Of a DNA stretch of 64,000 nt, positions 32,115 to 41,232 are shown piece by piece. How positions within the stretch are numbered: the stretch's first letter is position 1; each line of letters starts with the position of its first letter. The DNA is taken from the NCBI RefSeq assembly GCF_046267875.1, contig NZ_CP176502.1, positions 248,001-312,000 on the forward strand, read 5' to 3'. A model generated the notes under the pieces. The model did no database searches, was not told the origin of the DNA, and was given only the letters and a program-made list of their open reading frames with translations. Made by a program: the position numbers and the translations under genes. The DNA comes from Mannheimia glucosida (GTDB taxonomy: Bacteria > Pseudomonadota > Gammaproteobacteria > Enterobacterales > Pasteurellaceae).

Positions 32115-32783
32115 ATGAGTAAAAAATACAAAGTCATCGGTTTCGACTTGGACGGAACGCTAATCAACACCCTCCCTGATCTTACCCTTGTCGCTAATTC
32201 CATGTTTTTAGAAGCCGGTTTGCCAACGGTTACACAAGAAAAAGTGCTGACTTGGATCGGTAAAGGGGCAGATATTTTTTTCCAAAATGCGGTTGCTCAC
32301 ACCGGCAGAATTTTCCAAGCCGATGAGTTGGTGAAAATGCGAGTGAGCTTTGATAAATACTACGCCACCTATGTTTGTGAAGAAAGCACCCTGTTCCCAA
32401 ATGTGAAAGAAACCTTAGAAAGCCTCAAAGCAAACGACTACCCGCTGGTAGTAATTACCAACAAACCGACCAAATTAGTCGAGCCGGTGCTTTCCGCTTT
32501 CGGCATTTATCATTTATTCGATGAAACCCTTGGCGGGCAATCGCTCCCGAAAATCAAACCGCACCCTGATCCGATGTTTTTTATCTGCGAAAAATTCGGC
32601 ATCACACCATCAGAATTACTCTTTGTCGGCGACTCCGAAAATGATGTGATTGCCGCCAAAGCCGCCGGTTGTGATGTGGTTGGACTAACTTACGGCTATA
32701 ACTACAATGTGCCAATTGAACAATCTAACCCGACTTTTGTGACATCTGAATTTAAAGATGTGTTGAAAATTGTAGGCGAATAA
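32115..32783 (+). CDS. gph: phosphoglycolate phosphatase
   Basis: The 222-residue HAD-superfamily hydrolase has motif I GFDLDGTLINTLPDL, motif II VVITNKP, and motif IV FVGDSENDVIAAKAAGC. It removes phosphate from 2-phosphoglycolate formed during DNA repair. The ATG at 32115 follows AAGGA; the longer frame from 32067 crosses the uptake signals and is not used. trpS follows, as in the E. coli dam-rpe-gph-trpS order. Confidence 0.93.
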   Translation: MSKKYKVIGFDLDGTLINTLPDLTLVANSMFLEAGLPTVTQEKVLTWIGKGADIFFQNAVAHTGRIFQADELVKMRVSFDKYYATYVCEESTLFPNVKETLESLKANDYPLVVITNKPTKLVEPVLSAFGIYHLFDETLGGQSLPKIKPHPDPMFFICEKFGITPSELLFVGDSENDVIAAKAAGCDVVGLTYGYNYNVPIEQSNPTFVTSEFKDVLKIVGE

Positions 32784-32837
32784 GGTGACAAGCGGTATAA
32801 TTTCTAGAATTTTTTGCAATTAAAACGAGAAGATAAA

Positions 32838-33869
32838 ATGAGCAAACCTATTGTATTTAGTGGCGTGCAGCCCTCAGGTGAATTAACGATTGGCAACTAC
32901 TTAGGGGCATTACGCAACTGGGTGAAAATGCAAGATGATTATGATTGCGTGTATTGTATTGTCGATCAACACGCCATTACCGTTCGCCAAGATCCGGAAT
33001 CGCTACGCAAATCAACCTTAGATGTGTTAGCCCTGTATTTGGCTTGTGGCATTGACCCAAACAAAAGCACCATTTTTATTCAATCCCATGTGCCGGAACA
33101 CGCCCAATTAGCTTGGGTGCTGAACTGCTACACCTATTTCGGTGAAATGGGGCGTATGACACAATTTAAAGATAAATCGGCACGCTATGAAGAGAATGTT
33201 AATGTAGGCTTATTTACTTATCCGGTATTAATGGCGGCAGATATTCTGCTTTACCAAGCCAACCAAGTGCCGGTGGGCGATGACCAAAAGCAGCACTTGG
33301 AAATCACCCGTGATATTGCCAACCGTTTCAATGCGTTATACGGCAAAAAAGATGCCGAAGGCAACCTAATTGAGCCAGTTTTTGCAGTGCCGGAAGTCTT
33401 TATTGCGAAATCCGGGGCAAGAGTGATGTCACTGCTTGAGCCGACTAAGAAAATGTCAAAATCGGACGATAATCGCAACAATGTGATTGGACTATTGGAA
33501 GATCCGAAAGCGGTAGCGAAGAAAATCAAACGGGCAATGACCGATGGCGATGAACCGCCTGTAGTGCGTTATGACGTACAGAATAAAGCCGGAGTCTCGA
33601 ATTTATTGGATATTCTCTCCGCCATTACCGGCAAAACTATTGCCGAATTAGAAACCGAATTTGACGGTAAAATGTACGGTCATTTAAAAACGGAAGTGGC
33701 AGATAAAGTTTCCGAACTATTAACCAATCTGCAAGAACGTTACCATCACTACCGCCAAGATGAAGCGTTATTGGAAAAAATCTATCGTGAAGGTGCGGAG
33801 AAAGCTCGAGCCAGAGCCAAAGCAACATTAGATAAGGTATATGAGTTAGTGGGTTTTGTGCGTTACTAA
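32838..33869 (+). CDS. trpS: tryptophanyl-tRNA synthetase
   Basis: The 343-residue class I synthetase charges tRNA-Trp. The HIGH-equivalent is in SGVQPSGELTIGNYLGAL, and the KMSKSD loop is in TKKMSKSDDNRNNV. YTYPVLMAADILLYQ is a typical tryptophan-binding region. The ATG at 32838 is preceded by GAGAAG. It is the last gene of the run and is followed by a strong terminator at 33881. Confidence 0.97.
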   Translation: MSKPIVFSGVQPSGELTIGNYLGALRNWVKMQDDYDCVYCIVDQHAITVRQDPESLRKSTLDVLALYLACGIDPNKSTIFIQSHVPEHAQLAWVLNCYTYFGEMGRMTQFKDKSARYEENVNVGLFTYPVLMAADILLYQANQVPVGDDQKQHLEITRDIANRFNALYGKKDAEGNLIEPVFAVPEVFIAKSGARVMSLLEPTKKMSKSDDNRNNVIGLLEDPKAVAKKIKRAMTDGDEPPVVRYDVQNKAGVSNLLDILSAITGKTIAELETEFDGKMYGHLKTEVADKVSELLTNLQERYHHYRQDEALLEKIYREGAEKARARAKATLDKVYELVGFVRY

Positions 33870-33880
33870 CTCTTAACGAA

Positions 33881-33913
33881 AAATGCTCTTGAATACTCAA
33901 GAGCATTTTTTTG
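33881..33913 (+). terminator. rho-independent terminator between trpS and the M48 gene
   Basis: AAATGCTCTTG and CAAGAGCATTT form a perfect eleven-base stem around AATACT-like loop bases, followed by a T run. It can serve both convergent genes. Confidence 0.9.
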
Positions 33914-33934
33914 CGAAAAACGACCGATAGTCAA

Positions 33935-34690
33935 TTATTTGCGGGCGTTATAAATCTTCATTGCTTCCGGCACTAGGCGGGCTAAGTTTTCTTGACGGTC
34001 AGCATTTGATGGGTGAGTCGAGAAAATGGATAAACCCGAATCGCCATTGGCTTTGCTCATTTTTACCCAAACATTCGGCGCTGCTGATGGGTTGTAGCCT
34101 GATTCTGCCATTAAAATTAACCCAACTTCGTCCGCCTCAGTCTCTTGGCTGCGAGAGAATGGCTTGGTGGCAATCAAATCCACGCCAGTGCTGAGTAAAC
34201 CTTCGGTACTTACGCCTGTTGAGGCAGTCACAGCCACATCTGCAATAGCACCTACAATACTGGTAATAGCGCTAACCGTACGGTCTGATTTACCGTGTTC
34301 TTTCAGTGCGTGAGCCATCTCGTGTCCCATTACCACTGCAATTTCATCGTTCGATAAATTAAGTCTTTCCACTAACCCCGTGTAAAACGCCATTTTACCG
34401 CCCGGCATCGCCCACGCATTGAGTTCATCCGATTTCAATACGGTAATTTCCCAATGAAAAGGTACACCAGTCTGGTTGGCTCTTTCCGCATAAGGCTTCA
34501 TTTTATGAAAAACAGTGTGAATCCGCTTAGCGGTGGCAGACGAATTGTCAATCGCATTTTGCTGACGAGCTTGGGTTTTCACTTGAGCATAACTTTGAGC
34601 CGCTTCTTGGTTAATGCTTTCTGTTGTGGCACAAGCGGTAATCACTGTTGCTAAAAAAACTGAATAACTTAATTTTTTGATGAATTTCAT
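33935..34690 (-). CDS. M48-family metalloprotease, lipoprotein
   Basis: The 251-residue protein has a lipoprotein signal peptide with lipobox VITAC (cysteine near residue 20) and the zinc protease motif HEMAHALKEHG. The third ligand is in SRSQETEADEVGL. This matches outer-membrane or periplasmic M48 proteases such as LoiP, which help quality control of envelope proteins. The ATG at 34690 is preferred because the signal peptide starts there; a longer frame overlaps ppa. Confidence 0.9.
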   Translation of the reverse strand: MKFIKKLSYSVFLATVITACATTESINQEAAQSYAQVKTQARQQNAIDNSSATAKRIHTVFHKMKPYAERANQTGVPFHWEITVLKSDELNAWAMPGGKMAFYTGLVERLNLSNDEIAVVMGHEMAHALKEHGKSDRTVSAITSIVGAIADVAVTASTGVSTEGLLSTGVDLIATKPFSRSQETEADEVGLILMAESGYNPSAAPNVWVKMSKANGDSGLSIFSTHPSNADRQENLARLVPEAMKIYNARK

Positions 34691-34745
34691 TTTATATCCC
34701 ACAAAAAATGCCAAACAAATTTGCTTGGCATTCAAAAATAAATAA

Positions 34746-35273
34746 TTATTTCTTAGCACGCTCGAATGATTCTAAGATTTCTTGGCGAGCTTCGTTTACA
34801 TCGCCCCAACCTTCTACTTTCACCCATTTGCCCGCTTCTAATGCTTTATAGCTTTCGAAGAAGTGCTGGATTTGTGCTTTTAATAACGCCGGTAAGTCAC
34901 CTACATCTTTGATGTGGTCATACTCTTTACTTAATTTGGTGTGTGGAACAGCAACCACTTTTGCATCACCGCCGGCTTCATCGGTCATTTTTAACACGCC
35001 AACAGGACGGCAACGAATCACCGAACCCGGTTGTAACGGATATGGTGTTGGCACTAATACATCAACCGGGTCACCGTCTGATGATAAGGTGTTATTCACA
35101 TAACCATAGTTTGCCGGATAAAACATTGCGGTTGCCATAAAGCGATCCACAAATAATGCCCCGGTTTCTTTGTCCACTTCATATTTGATTGGATCAGAGT
35201 TTGCCGGAATTTCAATTACAACATAAATATCGTCCGGTAATTCTTTACCGGCAGGAACTAATTCTAAGCCCAT
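34746..35273 (-). CDS. ppa: inorganic pyrophosphatase
   Basis: The 175-residue family I pyrophosphatase hydrolyses pyrophosphate to drive biosynthetic reactions in the cytoplasm. The signature DGDPVDVLV is intact, along with VVIEIPANSDPIKYEVDKETG and DRFMATAMFYPANYG. Length equals the E. coli enzyme. It is followed after 55 bases by the M48 protease gene on the same strand. Confidence 0.97.
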   Translation of the reverse strand: MGLELVPAGKELPDDIYVVIEIPANSDPIKYEVDKETGALFVDRFMATAMFYPANYGYVNNTLSSDGDPVDVLVPTPYPLQPGSVIRCRPVGVLKMTDEAGGDAKVVAVPHTKLSKEYDHIKDVGDLPALLKAQIQHFFESYKALEAGKWVKVEGWGDVNEARQEILESFERAKK

Positions 35274-35438
35274 TTTGGTTTCCTTCTATAATAGGTTAAA
35301 TAAACGGCGTGATTATAGCTTATTTTCAGAAAAAGATAAAAGCCCGTTTCTCTTTTCATTTTCCGCCAACAAATCCGGCTAATTTTTTGCTAAATTGCTT
35401 ACAAACCGCACACTCAACCATTTTTCGATAAAAAAAAC

Positions 35439-35466
35439 TTGCCAAAGTTTTAAAAATCCGTAAGAT
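35439..35466 (+). promoter_or_regulatory. promoter of the tRNA-Lys cluster
   Basis: TTGCCA (35439-35444) and TAAGAT (35461-35466) with 16-base spacing, followed by a GC-containing discriminator GCCCTCG, 23 bases before the first tRNA. Confidence 0.7.
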
Positions 35467-35489
35467 ATGCCCTCGTTACGCAAGATTAT

Positions 35490-35565
35490 GGGTCATTAGC
35501 TCAGTCGGTAGAGCAGCGGACTTTTAATCCGTTGGTCGAAGGTTCGAATCCTTCATGACCCACCA
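35490..35565 (+). tRNA. tRNA-Lys (TTT), copy 1
   Basis: A 76-base cloverleaf with encoded CCA. The anticodon loop CTTTTAA gives TTT, and the acceptor stem GGGTCAT pairs with ATGACCC. Confidence 0.97.
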
Positions 35566-35587
35566 TTAATCTTCAAAACACCTCTAA

Positions 35588-35663
35588 GGGTCATTAGCTC
35601 AGTCGGTAGAGCAGCGGACTTTTAATCCGTTGGTCGAAGGTTCGAATCCTTCATGACCCACCA
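35588..35663 (+). tRNA. tRNA-Lys (TTT), copy 2
   Basis: Identical to the first copy over all 76 bases, after a 22-base spacer. Confidence 0.97.
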
Positions 35664-35683
35664 TTAATTTCAAAACTCCCCTG

Positions 35684-35759
35684 GGGTCATTAGCTCAGTC
35701 GGTAGAGCAGCGGACTTTTAATCCGTTGGTCGAAGGTTCGAATCCTTCATGACCCACCA
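35684..35759 (+). tRNA. tRNA-Lys (TTT), copy 3
   Basis: Identical to the other two copies, after a 20-base spacer. All three are read from one upstream promoter. Confidence 0.97.
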
Positions 35760-35852
35760 TTTACTCAAATCTCATTTGCAAATTTTTCTGAAAAAACAAC
35801 CGCTTTATAGTAGAATTCAGTCAATTTTTATCACTTTTATTTTATTCATCCA

Positions 35853-36887
35853 ATGCTAAAAAAAATCCTTATTGCGTTAGGTTTAGCCGGCGTTATTGCT
35901 TGCGGTGGGCTGTTTTACGGCTACCAAAAACTCACCTCTTTAGCCGAACACCCAATCACGGTTCAGCCGAATCAACTTTTCGTATTGGAAAAAGGCGTTT
36001 CCAGCCAAAAATTAGCTGCTCTGTTAGAAGAGCAAGGCATTGTCACCCACGATGATGCCGATCTTATCCCTTATTTAATGCGATTATACCCTGAGTTAAG
36101 CAAATTCAAGGCAGGTGCTTATTCACTCGCAGGCTTAACGACAGTAAAAGATTTGCTCGCTCATTTAAGCTCAGGCAAAGAAGTACAACTTAATGTGCAA
36201 TTTATTGAGGGCAAAACCTTTAAAATTTGGCGGGAACAACTAGCGAAAGCCGATTATTTACAGCATACCCTACAGGGTAAATCGGAGAAAGAAATCGCTG
36301 ACTTACTCGGCATTCCACACGAAAAAATCGAAGGTTGGATAGCCCCGGATACTTACAACTACACGCCCAATTCCACCGATTTAGCCTTGCTTAAACGGGC
36401 TTATCAAAAGCAGAAAACGGCGTTGGAACAGGCTTGGCAAAATAGAGCGGAAAATCTACCGCTTGCAACACCATACGAAATGCTGATTCTTGCCTCGATT
36501 GTGGAAAAAGAGACCGGCATTGCGACCGAACGCCCACAAGTGGCATCGGTCTTTATTAACCGTTTACGCAACAATATGCGACTGCAAACCGACCCAACCG
36601 TCATTTACGGAATGGGCGATCGTTATAACGGCAATATCCGCCGCAAAGATTTAGAAGAGGTAACGCCATACAATACTTACCAGATTGACGGCTTACCTCC
36701 AACGCCGATTGCAATGCCGAGCGAAGCCTCAATTAAAGCGGTTGCCAACCCGGATAATACACCCTACCTCTATTTTGTGGCAGACGGTACTGGCGGTCAT
36801 AAATTCAGCAAAACACTGAATGAGCATAATAAAGCGGTGGCAGAATGGATTCAAATTGAACGTAAACGCAAAAATGAACAAAAATAG
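35853..36887 (+). CDS. mltG: endolytic transglycosylase
   Basis: The 344-residue inner-membrane protein has one N-terminal membrane anchor (about 4-24), a LysM-like region, and the YceG catalytic domain. The catalytic Glu is in LASIVEKETG, with VFINRLRNNMRLQTDPTVIYG downstream. It cuts nascent glycan strands in the periplasm and so sets their length. tmk follows 10 bases later and then holB, the order also found in E. coli (yceG-tmk-holB-ycfH). Confidence 0.96.
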   Translation: MLKKILIALGLAGVIACGGLFYGYQKLTSLAEHPITVQPNQLFVLEKGVSSQKLAALLEEQGIVTHDDADLIPYLMRLYPELSKFKAGAYSLAGLTTVKDLLAHLSSGKEVQLNVQFIEGKTFKIWREQLAKADYLQHTLQGKSEKEIADLLGIPHEKIEGWIAPDTYNYTPNSTDLALLKRAYQKQKTALEQAWQNRAENLPLATPYEMLILASIVEKETGIATERPQVASVFINRLRNNMRLQTDPTVIYGMGDRYNGNIRRKDLEEVTPYNTYQIDGLPPTPIAMPSEASIKAVANPDNTPYLYFVADGTGGHKFSKTLNEHNKAVAEWIQIERKRKNEQK

Positions 36888-36897
36888 TGAGAACAAT

Positions 36898-37518
36898 ATG
36901 CGTGGAAAATTTATTGTAATTGAAGGCTTAGAGGGCGCAGGCAAAACCACTGCTCACCAAGTGATTCTCAAAGAGCTGGAACAAGCCGGTATTACTGACG
37001 TAGTAATGACCCGAGAACCCGGCGGCACCCCCCTTGCCGAAAAACTCCGCCATTTAATTAAACACGAAACCGAAGAACCTGTGAGCGACAAAGCAGAGCT
37101 GCTAATGCTCTACGCTGCCCGTGTTCAATTAGTCGAAAATGTGATCAAACCTGCCCTTGCCGAAGGCAAATGGGTGCTAGGCGACCGCCACGATATGTCT
37201 TCGCAAGCCTATCAAGGCGGTGGACGAAAATTGGATCGCCACTTGCTCGAAACCTTAAAAGAATCGGTGCTTGGCACATTCGAGCCTGATTTAACGATTT
37301 ATCTGGATCTCGATCCGGTGATTGGTTTAGAACGAGCCAGAGGCAGAGGCGAATTAGATCGCATCGAACAGCAAAGCCTTGACTTCTTCTACCGCACACG
37401 AGAGCGTTATTTAGAATTAACCCAACACAACGATAAAGCCGTGATCATCAACGCCGAACAACCCATCGAACAGGTGACTGCGGATATTCAACAAGCAATT
37501 AGAAACTGGCTGAAATAA
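36898..37518 (+). CDS. tmk: thymidylate kinase
   Basis: The 206-residue enzyme phosphorylates dTMP to dTDP. The P-loop GLEGAGKTT, the substrate loop TREPGGTPLAE and GDRHDMSSQAYQGGGR are intact, and the LID region RGRGELDRIE follows. The ATG at 36898 comes 10 bases after the mltG stop, with GTGAG upstream; the longer frame from 36820 overlaps mltG and is rejected. Its stop overlaps the holB start (TAATG). Confidence 0.96.
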   Translation: MRGKFIVIEGLEGAGKTTAHQVILKELEQAGITDVVMTREPGGTPLAEKLRHLIKHETEEPVSDKAELLMLYAARVQLVENVIKPALAEGKWVLGDRHDMSSQAYQGGGRKLDRHLLETLKESVLGTFEPDLTIYLDLDPVIGLERARGRGELDRIEQQSLDFFYRTRERYLELTQHNDKAVIINAEQPIEQVTADIQQAIRNWLK

Positions 37519-38495
37519 TGTATCCTTGGCTTGAAAGTACTTATCAACAACTTACCGATTCATTTTTACAAGGGCGAGGTCATCATGCCTTGCTGTTCAA
37601 AACAGATGTCGGTCTTGGCACAGACACCTTAATCTACAAGGTGGCTGAATGGTTGCTTTGTAGCCAAAAAATCCGCCATCAACCTTGTCTTGAATGCAAA
37701 AGTTGCCTACTGATGCAGAGCAACAACCACCCCGATTTCCACATTCTCGAGCCGATCGAGGGCAAAGATATTGGTATCGACCAAGTGCGTGAGCTGATTT
37801 ATAAACTCCAGAATTTCGCCCAACAAGGGGGAAATACTGTCGTTTATATTCGAGGAGTTGATCGCTTAACCGAAGCAAGCAGTAATGCCCTGCTCAAAAC
37901 ATTGGAAGAGCCTCGTGAAAACGTCTATTTCTTGCTTGAGGCACCACTTCAAGCAACGGTTTTAGCCACTATTCAAAGTCGCAGCCAAACTTGGGTACTT
38001 TACGCCCCACAAGCCTCAGAAGTAATGGCTTGGCTACAAACACAATTTCCGGCAATCTCAACCGACGACTTAGAGATTGCACTCCGCCTTTGCCACTCAC
38101 GCCCACTAATTTGCAAAAATTTTATCGAAAATGACCGCTTGCAACAGCGAAAAACCTTTTTGCAAACCTTCTGGCGTTTCTACAAAAGCCACGATGTATT
38201 CTTGTTATTCCAAGCCTTCGCCCAAGAAAAAGAGCTGATTTTACAGCAACTCGAATGGCTGGAAAGTTTCTTTAGCGATGCCCTAAAAGCCAAAATGGCA
38301 ATCAGCTACGGTTGGCTAAACCCGGATCTCCAAAACGGCATTATCCCTTTTAGCCAACAACTCACCACCCACGGCTTACTCAAAGGACATCAAATTCTCC
38401 AACAAACCCAGCGGGATTTAACCGAAATCAACGCCGTCAACCCGGAATTGATGTTGCTAGATTGCCTGACAAAGTTAGTTTTGGTGTTTGAGTAA
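37518..38495 (+). CDS. holB: DNA polymerase III delta-prime subunit
   Basis: The 325-residue protein is the delta-prime part of the clamp loader. The zinc-binding CLECKSCLLM region, the SRC-like TLEEPRENVYFLLEA and the helical C-terminal collar domain are in the expected order. Its start overlaps the tmk stop by one base. In E. coli the next gene is ycfH (tatD family); here a parDE pair lies between. Confidence 0.93.
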   Translation: MYPWLESTYQQLTDSFLQGRGHHALLFKTDVGLGTDTLIYKVAEWLLCSQKIRHQPCLECKSCLLMQSNNHPDFHILEPIEGKDIGIDQVRELIYKLQNFAQQGGNTVVYIRGVDRLTEASSNALLKTLEEPRENVYFLLEAPLQATVLATIQSRSQTWVLYAPQASEVMAWLQTQFPAISTDDLEIALRLCHSRPLICKNFIENDRLQQRKTFLQTFWRFYKSHDVFLLFQAFAQEKELILQQLEWLESFFSDALKAKMAISYGWLNPDLQNGIIPFSQQLTTHGLLKGHQILQQTQRDLTEINAVNPELMLLDCLTKLVLVFE

Positions 38496-38612
38496 AAGCC
38501 CTCCCTCATAGAATGGCCGTAAAAAGAGGCTTCTAGCCCTGTAATATAGTTTATAACTTGCAAAATTATTTATCTTTGTTATTGTATGAATAATTCACAC
38601 AAGGAGAATATT

Positions 38613-38849
38613 ATGGCAAGAACAACCAGCGTGACTTTAGGCGAACCTCTAAATGATTTTGTGAATGAAATGGTGGCAAGTGGGCGTTATGGCTCTACCA
38701 GTGAAGTAGTGAGAACGGCTTTACGAATGCTCGAGGAAAAAGAACAATATTTGGCTCAGTTACGATATGCGATTCAAGAAGGTATTGATAGCGGAGAATG
38801 CGATGATACTTTTGATGAAATTGTCGCTCAGGCAAGGGAGCATTTATAA
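38613..38849 (+). CDS. parD: ParD-type antitoxin
   Basis: The 78-residue protein has a ribbon-helix-helix N-terminus (TTSVTLGEPLNDFVNEMVASGRYGSTSEVVRTALRML) and an acidic C-terminal tail that would wrap the ParE toxin. AAGGAG precedes the ATG at 38613. The toxin gene begins directly after the stop, a typical order. The ParD dimer normally represses its own promoter. It is inserted between holB and tatD. Confidence 0.93.
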   Translation: MARTTSVTLGEPLNDFVNEMVASGRYGSTSEVVRTALRMLEEKEQYLAQLRYAIQEGIDSGECDDTFDEIVAQAREHL

Positions 38850-39135
38850 ATGTATAAATTCTCAGCCAAAGCCAAAAAAGATTTATTATCCATTACTCAA
38901 TATACTACCGAGCAATTTGGGCTGAAGCAATCAAATGAATATTTACGATCCTTAAAAGAAACTTTAGATAAAATATCAATATTTCCTCGAATGGGGCGGC
39001 TCAGAAATGATGATAGGCATAAATATTTTTAGCTTCGTCTGTAAGTCGCATACTATTTATTATCAGCAAAAACAAAATTACCTTTTTATTATCCGTATTT
39101 TAAATAACCGCATGGATCATCAAAAATATCTCTAA
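38850..39135 (+). pseudogene. parE: ParE-type toxin, frameshifted
   Basis: The frame from 38850 gives 60 residues of a RelE/ParE toxin (YKFSAKAKKDLLSITQYTTEQFG, then LRSLKETLDKISIFPRMGRLR) and stops right after RHKYF. In the next frame the natural remainder continues: SFVCKSHTIYYQQKQNYLFI through RILNNRMDHQKYL, to TAA at 39133. An extra T in the run of five T at 39026-39032 explains the break. The toxin is probably inactive unless this is a sequencing error or slippage restores the frame. Confidence 0.85.
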
Positions 39136-39136
39136 A

Positions 39137-39925
39137 ATGAAAGACTTATTTATCATAGACTCACATTGTCATCTGGACTCACTAGACTACGAAACTCGCC
39201 ACAAAAACGTGGACGAAGTGATTGAAAATGCCAAAGCCCGAGGGGTGCATCATTTTATCTCGGTTTGTACCACAGTCGGGCGTTTTGAGGCAATGAAAAA
39301 CTTAACCGCTCATCGTAATGATGTCTCGCTTTCTTGTGGCATTCACCCGCTGAATGTGGAAGATGAACCTTTCGATTACAACAAATTATTTCAGTTCGCC
39401 CAAGATCCGAAAGTGGTTGCGATTGGAGAAACCGGTTTGGATTATCACTACACACCGGAAACCAAAGCGTTGCAACAATCGCTTTTCGTTCAGCAAATTG
39501 AAATTGCAAACAAACTCAATAAGCCACTCATTATCCACTCTCGCTCGGCACGCCAAGATACGATGGATATGTTGGAACAACATAATGCCGAAAAATGCGG
39601 TGGGGTGTTGCATTGCTTTACCGAAGATTGGGTAATGGCAAAAAGGGCTTTAGATATCGGCTTTTATATCTCAATTTCAGGCATTATTACTTTCCGCAAT
39701 GCAGAAGAACTCCGAGAGGTGGTGCGAAAAGTGCCGTTAGATCGCTTATTGGTAGAAACCGATTCGCCTTATCTTGCTCCAATTCCTTATCGTGGCAAGC
39801 CGAATCAGCCGGCGTATGTGCGAGAAACTTGTGAATATGTGGCGACATTAAAAGGCGTTTCAACTGAAGAATTAGCTCGCATTACAACCGAAAATGTGCA
39901 ACACTTATTCAACATTCAATTATAA
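39137..39925 (+). CDS. TatD-family metal-dependent hydrolase (YcfH-like)
   Basis: The 262-residue TIM-barrel hydrolase has the metal ligands in IDSHCHLDSLDY, GIHP, GETGLDYHY, IIHSRSA, CFTE and ETDSPYLAPIPYRGKPNQP. It probably acts as a DNA exonuclease or on small esters, as other TatD proteins do. It is the usual follower of holB, from which it is now separated by parDE. The start comes one base after the original parE stop. Confidence 0.93.
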   Translation: MKDLFIIDSHCHLDSLDYETRHKNVDEVIENAKARGVHHFISVCTTVGRFEAMKNLTAHRNDVSLSCGIHPLNVEDEPFDYNKLFQFAQDPKVVAIGETGLDYHYTPETKALQQSLFVQQIEIANKLNKPLIIHSRSARQDTMDMLEQHNAEKCGGVLHCFTEDWVMAKRALDIGFYISISGIITFRNAEELREVVRKVPLDRLLVETDSPYLAPIPYRGKPNQPAYVRETCEYVATLKGVSTEELARITTENVQHLFNIQL

Positions 39926-39934
39926 GGAAAACCT

Positions 39935-40456
39935 ATGAGAACAATGCTTAAATTTTTCTTAATTTTAGTCTCGCTTGCCTTTTTTATTGTTTTGGGCGGA
40001 GCGGTCAATTATGCAATGCCGAGCTATGAAGACACTGTCGTCACCGGTATGGAAGTTCGCCGAATGGATAAAGACGGCGTGATCAGCAAATCTAACCCTG
40101 CTGATGGCGAGGTGCGTGATGTTTATTTCCTATTCACCGAAGAGCCGGGCACTAAAAAAGTAATGGTTTATCGCAATGAAGATACCGGTTGGGGCTTCCC
40201 ACCTTATTTCAAATTCGGCTCTGCCGACATTCAAGCCAAAGCTCAAGCCTACGCTAACGAAAAACAACGCGTGCAAATTAAATATTACGGCTGGAGAATC
40301 AACTGGTTAAACGAATTTAGAAATATTGTTTCTATCAAGCCATTAGAAGAAGCAGAAACGGTCAGCAAGCCTATTATCAGCTATGTACTTTATGCTGTAC
40401 TAGCATTCTTATTCTTCCTCTCAGTGCAATTTATTCGTGGCATTTTTAAAGATTAA
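39935..40456 (+). CDS. DUF1523-family membrane protein
   Basis: The 173-residue protein has an N-terminal membrane segment (about 5-25), a soluble part (EDTVVTGMEVRRMDKDGVI, then VYRNEDTGWGFPPYFKFGSADIQA and YGWRINWLNEFRNIVSI) and a C-terminal membrane segment (about 148-168). The soluble part is typical of DUF1523. No function is known. AAGGAAAA precedes the ATG, and it follows tatD by 9 bases. Confidence 0.85.
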   Translation: MRTMLKFFLILVSLAFFIVLGGAVNYAMPSYEDTVVTGMEVRRMDKDGVISKSNPADGEVRDVYFLFTEEPGTKKVMVYRNEDTGWGFPPYFKFGSADIQAKAQAYANEKQRVQIKYYGWRINWLNEFRNIVSIKPLEEAETVSKPIISYVLYAVLAFLFFLSVQFIRGIFKD

Positions 40457-40530
40457 TCCCGATTACCCTTTGACAAACGGTTCGATTTTGTAAAAAATTG
40501 AACCGTTTTCTTTTTTATCAACAATATCAA

Positions 40531-41232
40531 ATGACGTACTATTTTATTGCCGATCTCCACTTAAATGAAAATCAGCCTGAAATTACCCACCTCTTTTTGC
40601 AATTTATGCAAGAAAAAGCACTACTTGCAGAAGCGGTTTATATCTTAGGTGATCTGTTTGATTTCTGGATTGGCGATGATGAGCAGTCTGAACTCATTTC
40701 AACCGTTAAACAGGCAATCAAAACCCTCACTACAAGCGGTACAAAATGCTATTTTATTTGCGGAAATCGTGATTTTTTAATTGGCAAACGATTCAGCGAA
40801 CAAACGGGTATGGTTATTTTGCCTGATTATCACGTTATAGATTTATTCGGCACATCTACCTTGCTTTGCCACGGCGATACGCTTTGTACTGATGATGTGA
40901 AATATCAACAATTTCGGCGAAAAGTACACCAAAAATGGCGACAGGCTTTCTTTCTTTGCTTACCACTATCGTGGCGGATTCGTATTGCTCAAAAAATTAG
41001 GGCAAAAAGCAAACAAGAAAAAGGCGAGAAACCGGCAGAAATTATGGATGTAAACCCTGAATTTACTGCCAATATTGTCGAACAATTTAAGGTCTCAAGG
41101 CTGATCCACGGGCATACACATCGACAAGCTATTCACATGGAAGAAAAATTTACCCGTATTGTGTTAGGCGATTGGAAGAGCGATTATGCTTCTATTTTAA
41201 AAGTGACTGAGCAAGAAGCTAAATTTATATGA
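40531..41232 (+). CDS. lpxH: UDP-2,3-diacylglucosamine diphosphatase
   Basis: The 233-residue metallophosphoesterase makes lipid X from UDP-2,3-diacylglucosamine in lipid A synthesis at the inner membrane. The metal motifs are FIADLHL, LGDLFDFWIGDD, CGNRDFL, LCHGDTLCTDD and IHGHTHRQAIH. The ATG at 40531 gives the standard length. The stop overlaps the start of the glycosyltransferase (ATGA). Confidence 0.95.
   Translation: MTYYFIADLHLNENQPEITHLFLQFMQEKALLAEAVYILGDLFDFWIGDDEQSELISTVKQAIKTLTTSGTKCYFICGNRDFLIGKRFSEQTGMVILPDYHVIDLFGTSTLLCHGDTLCTDDVKYQQFRRKVHQKWRQAFFLCLPLSWRIRIAQKIRAKSKQEKGEKPAEIMDVNPEFTANIVEQFKVSRLIHGHTHRQAIHMEEKFTRIVLGDWKSDYASILKVTEQEAKFI

Noticed and set aside
35490..35759. 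CRISPR-like direct repeats
   Set aside because: The repeated units are three identical tRNA-Lys genes with normal cloverleaf folding; no CRISPR array or cas gene is seen in the window.
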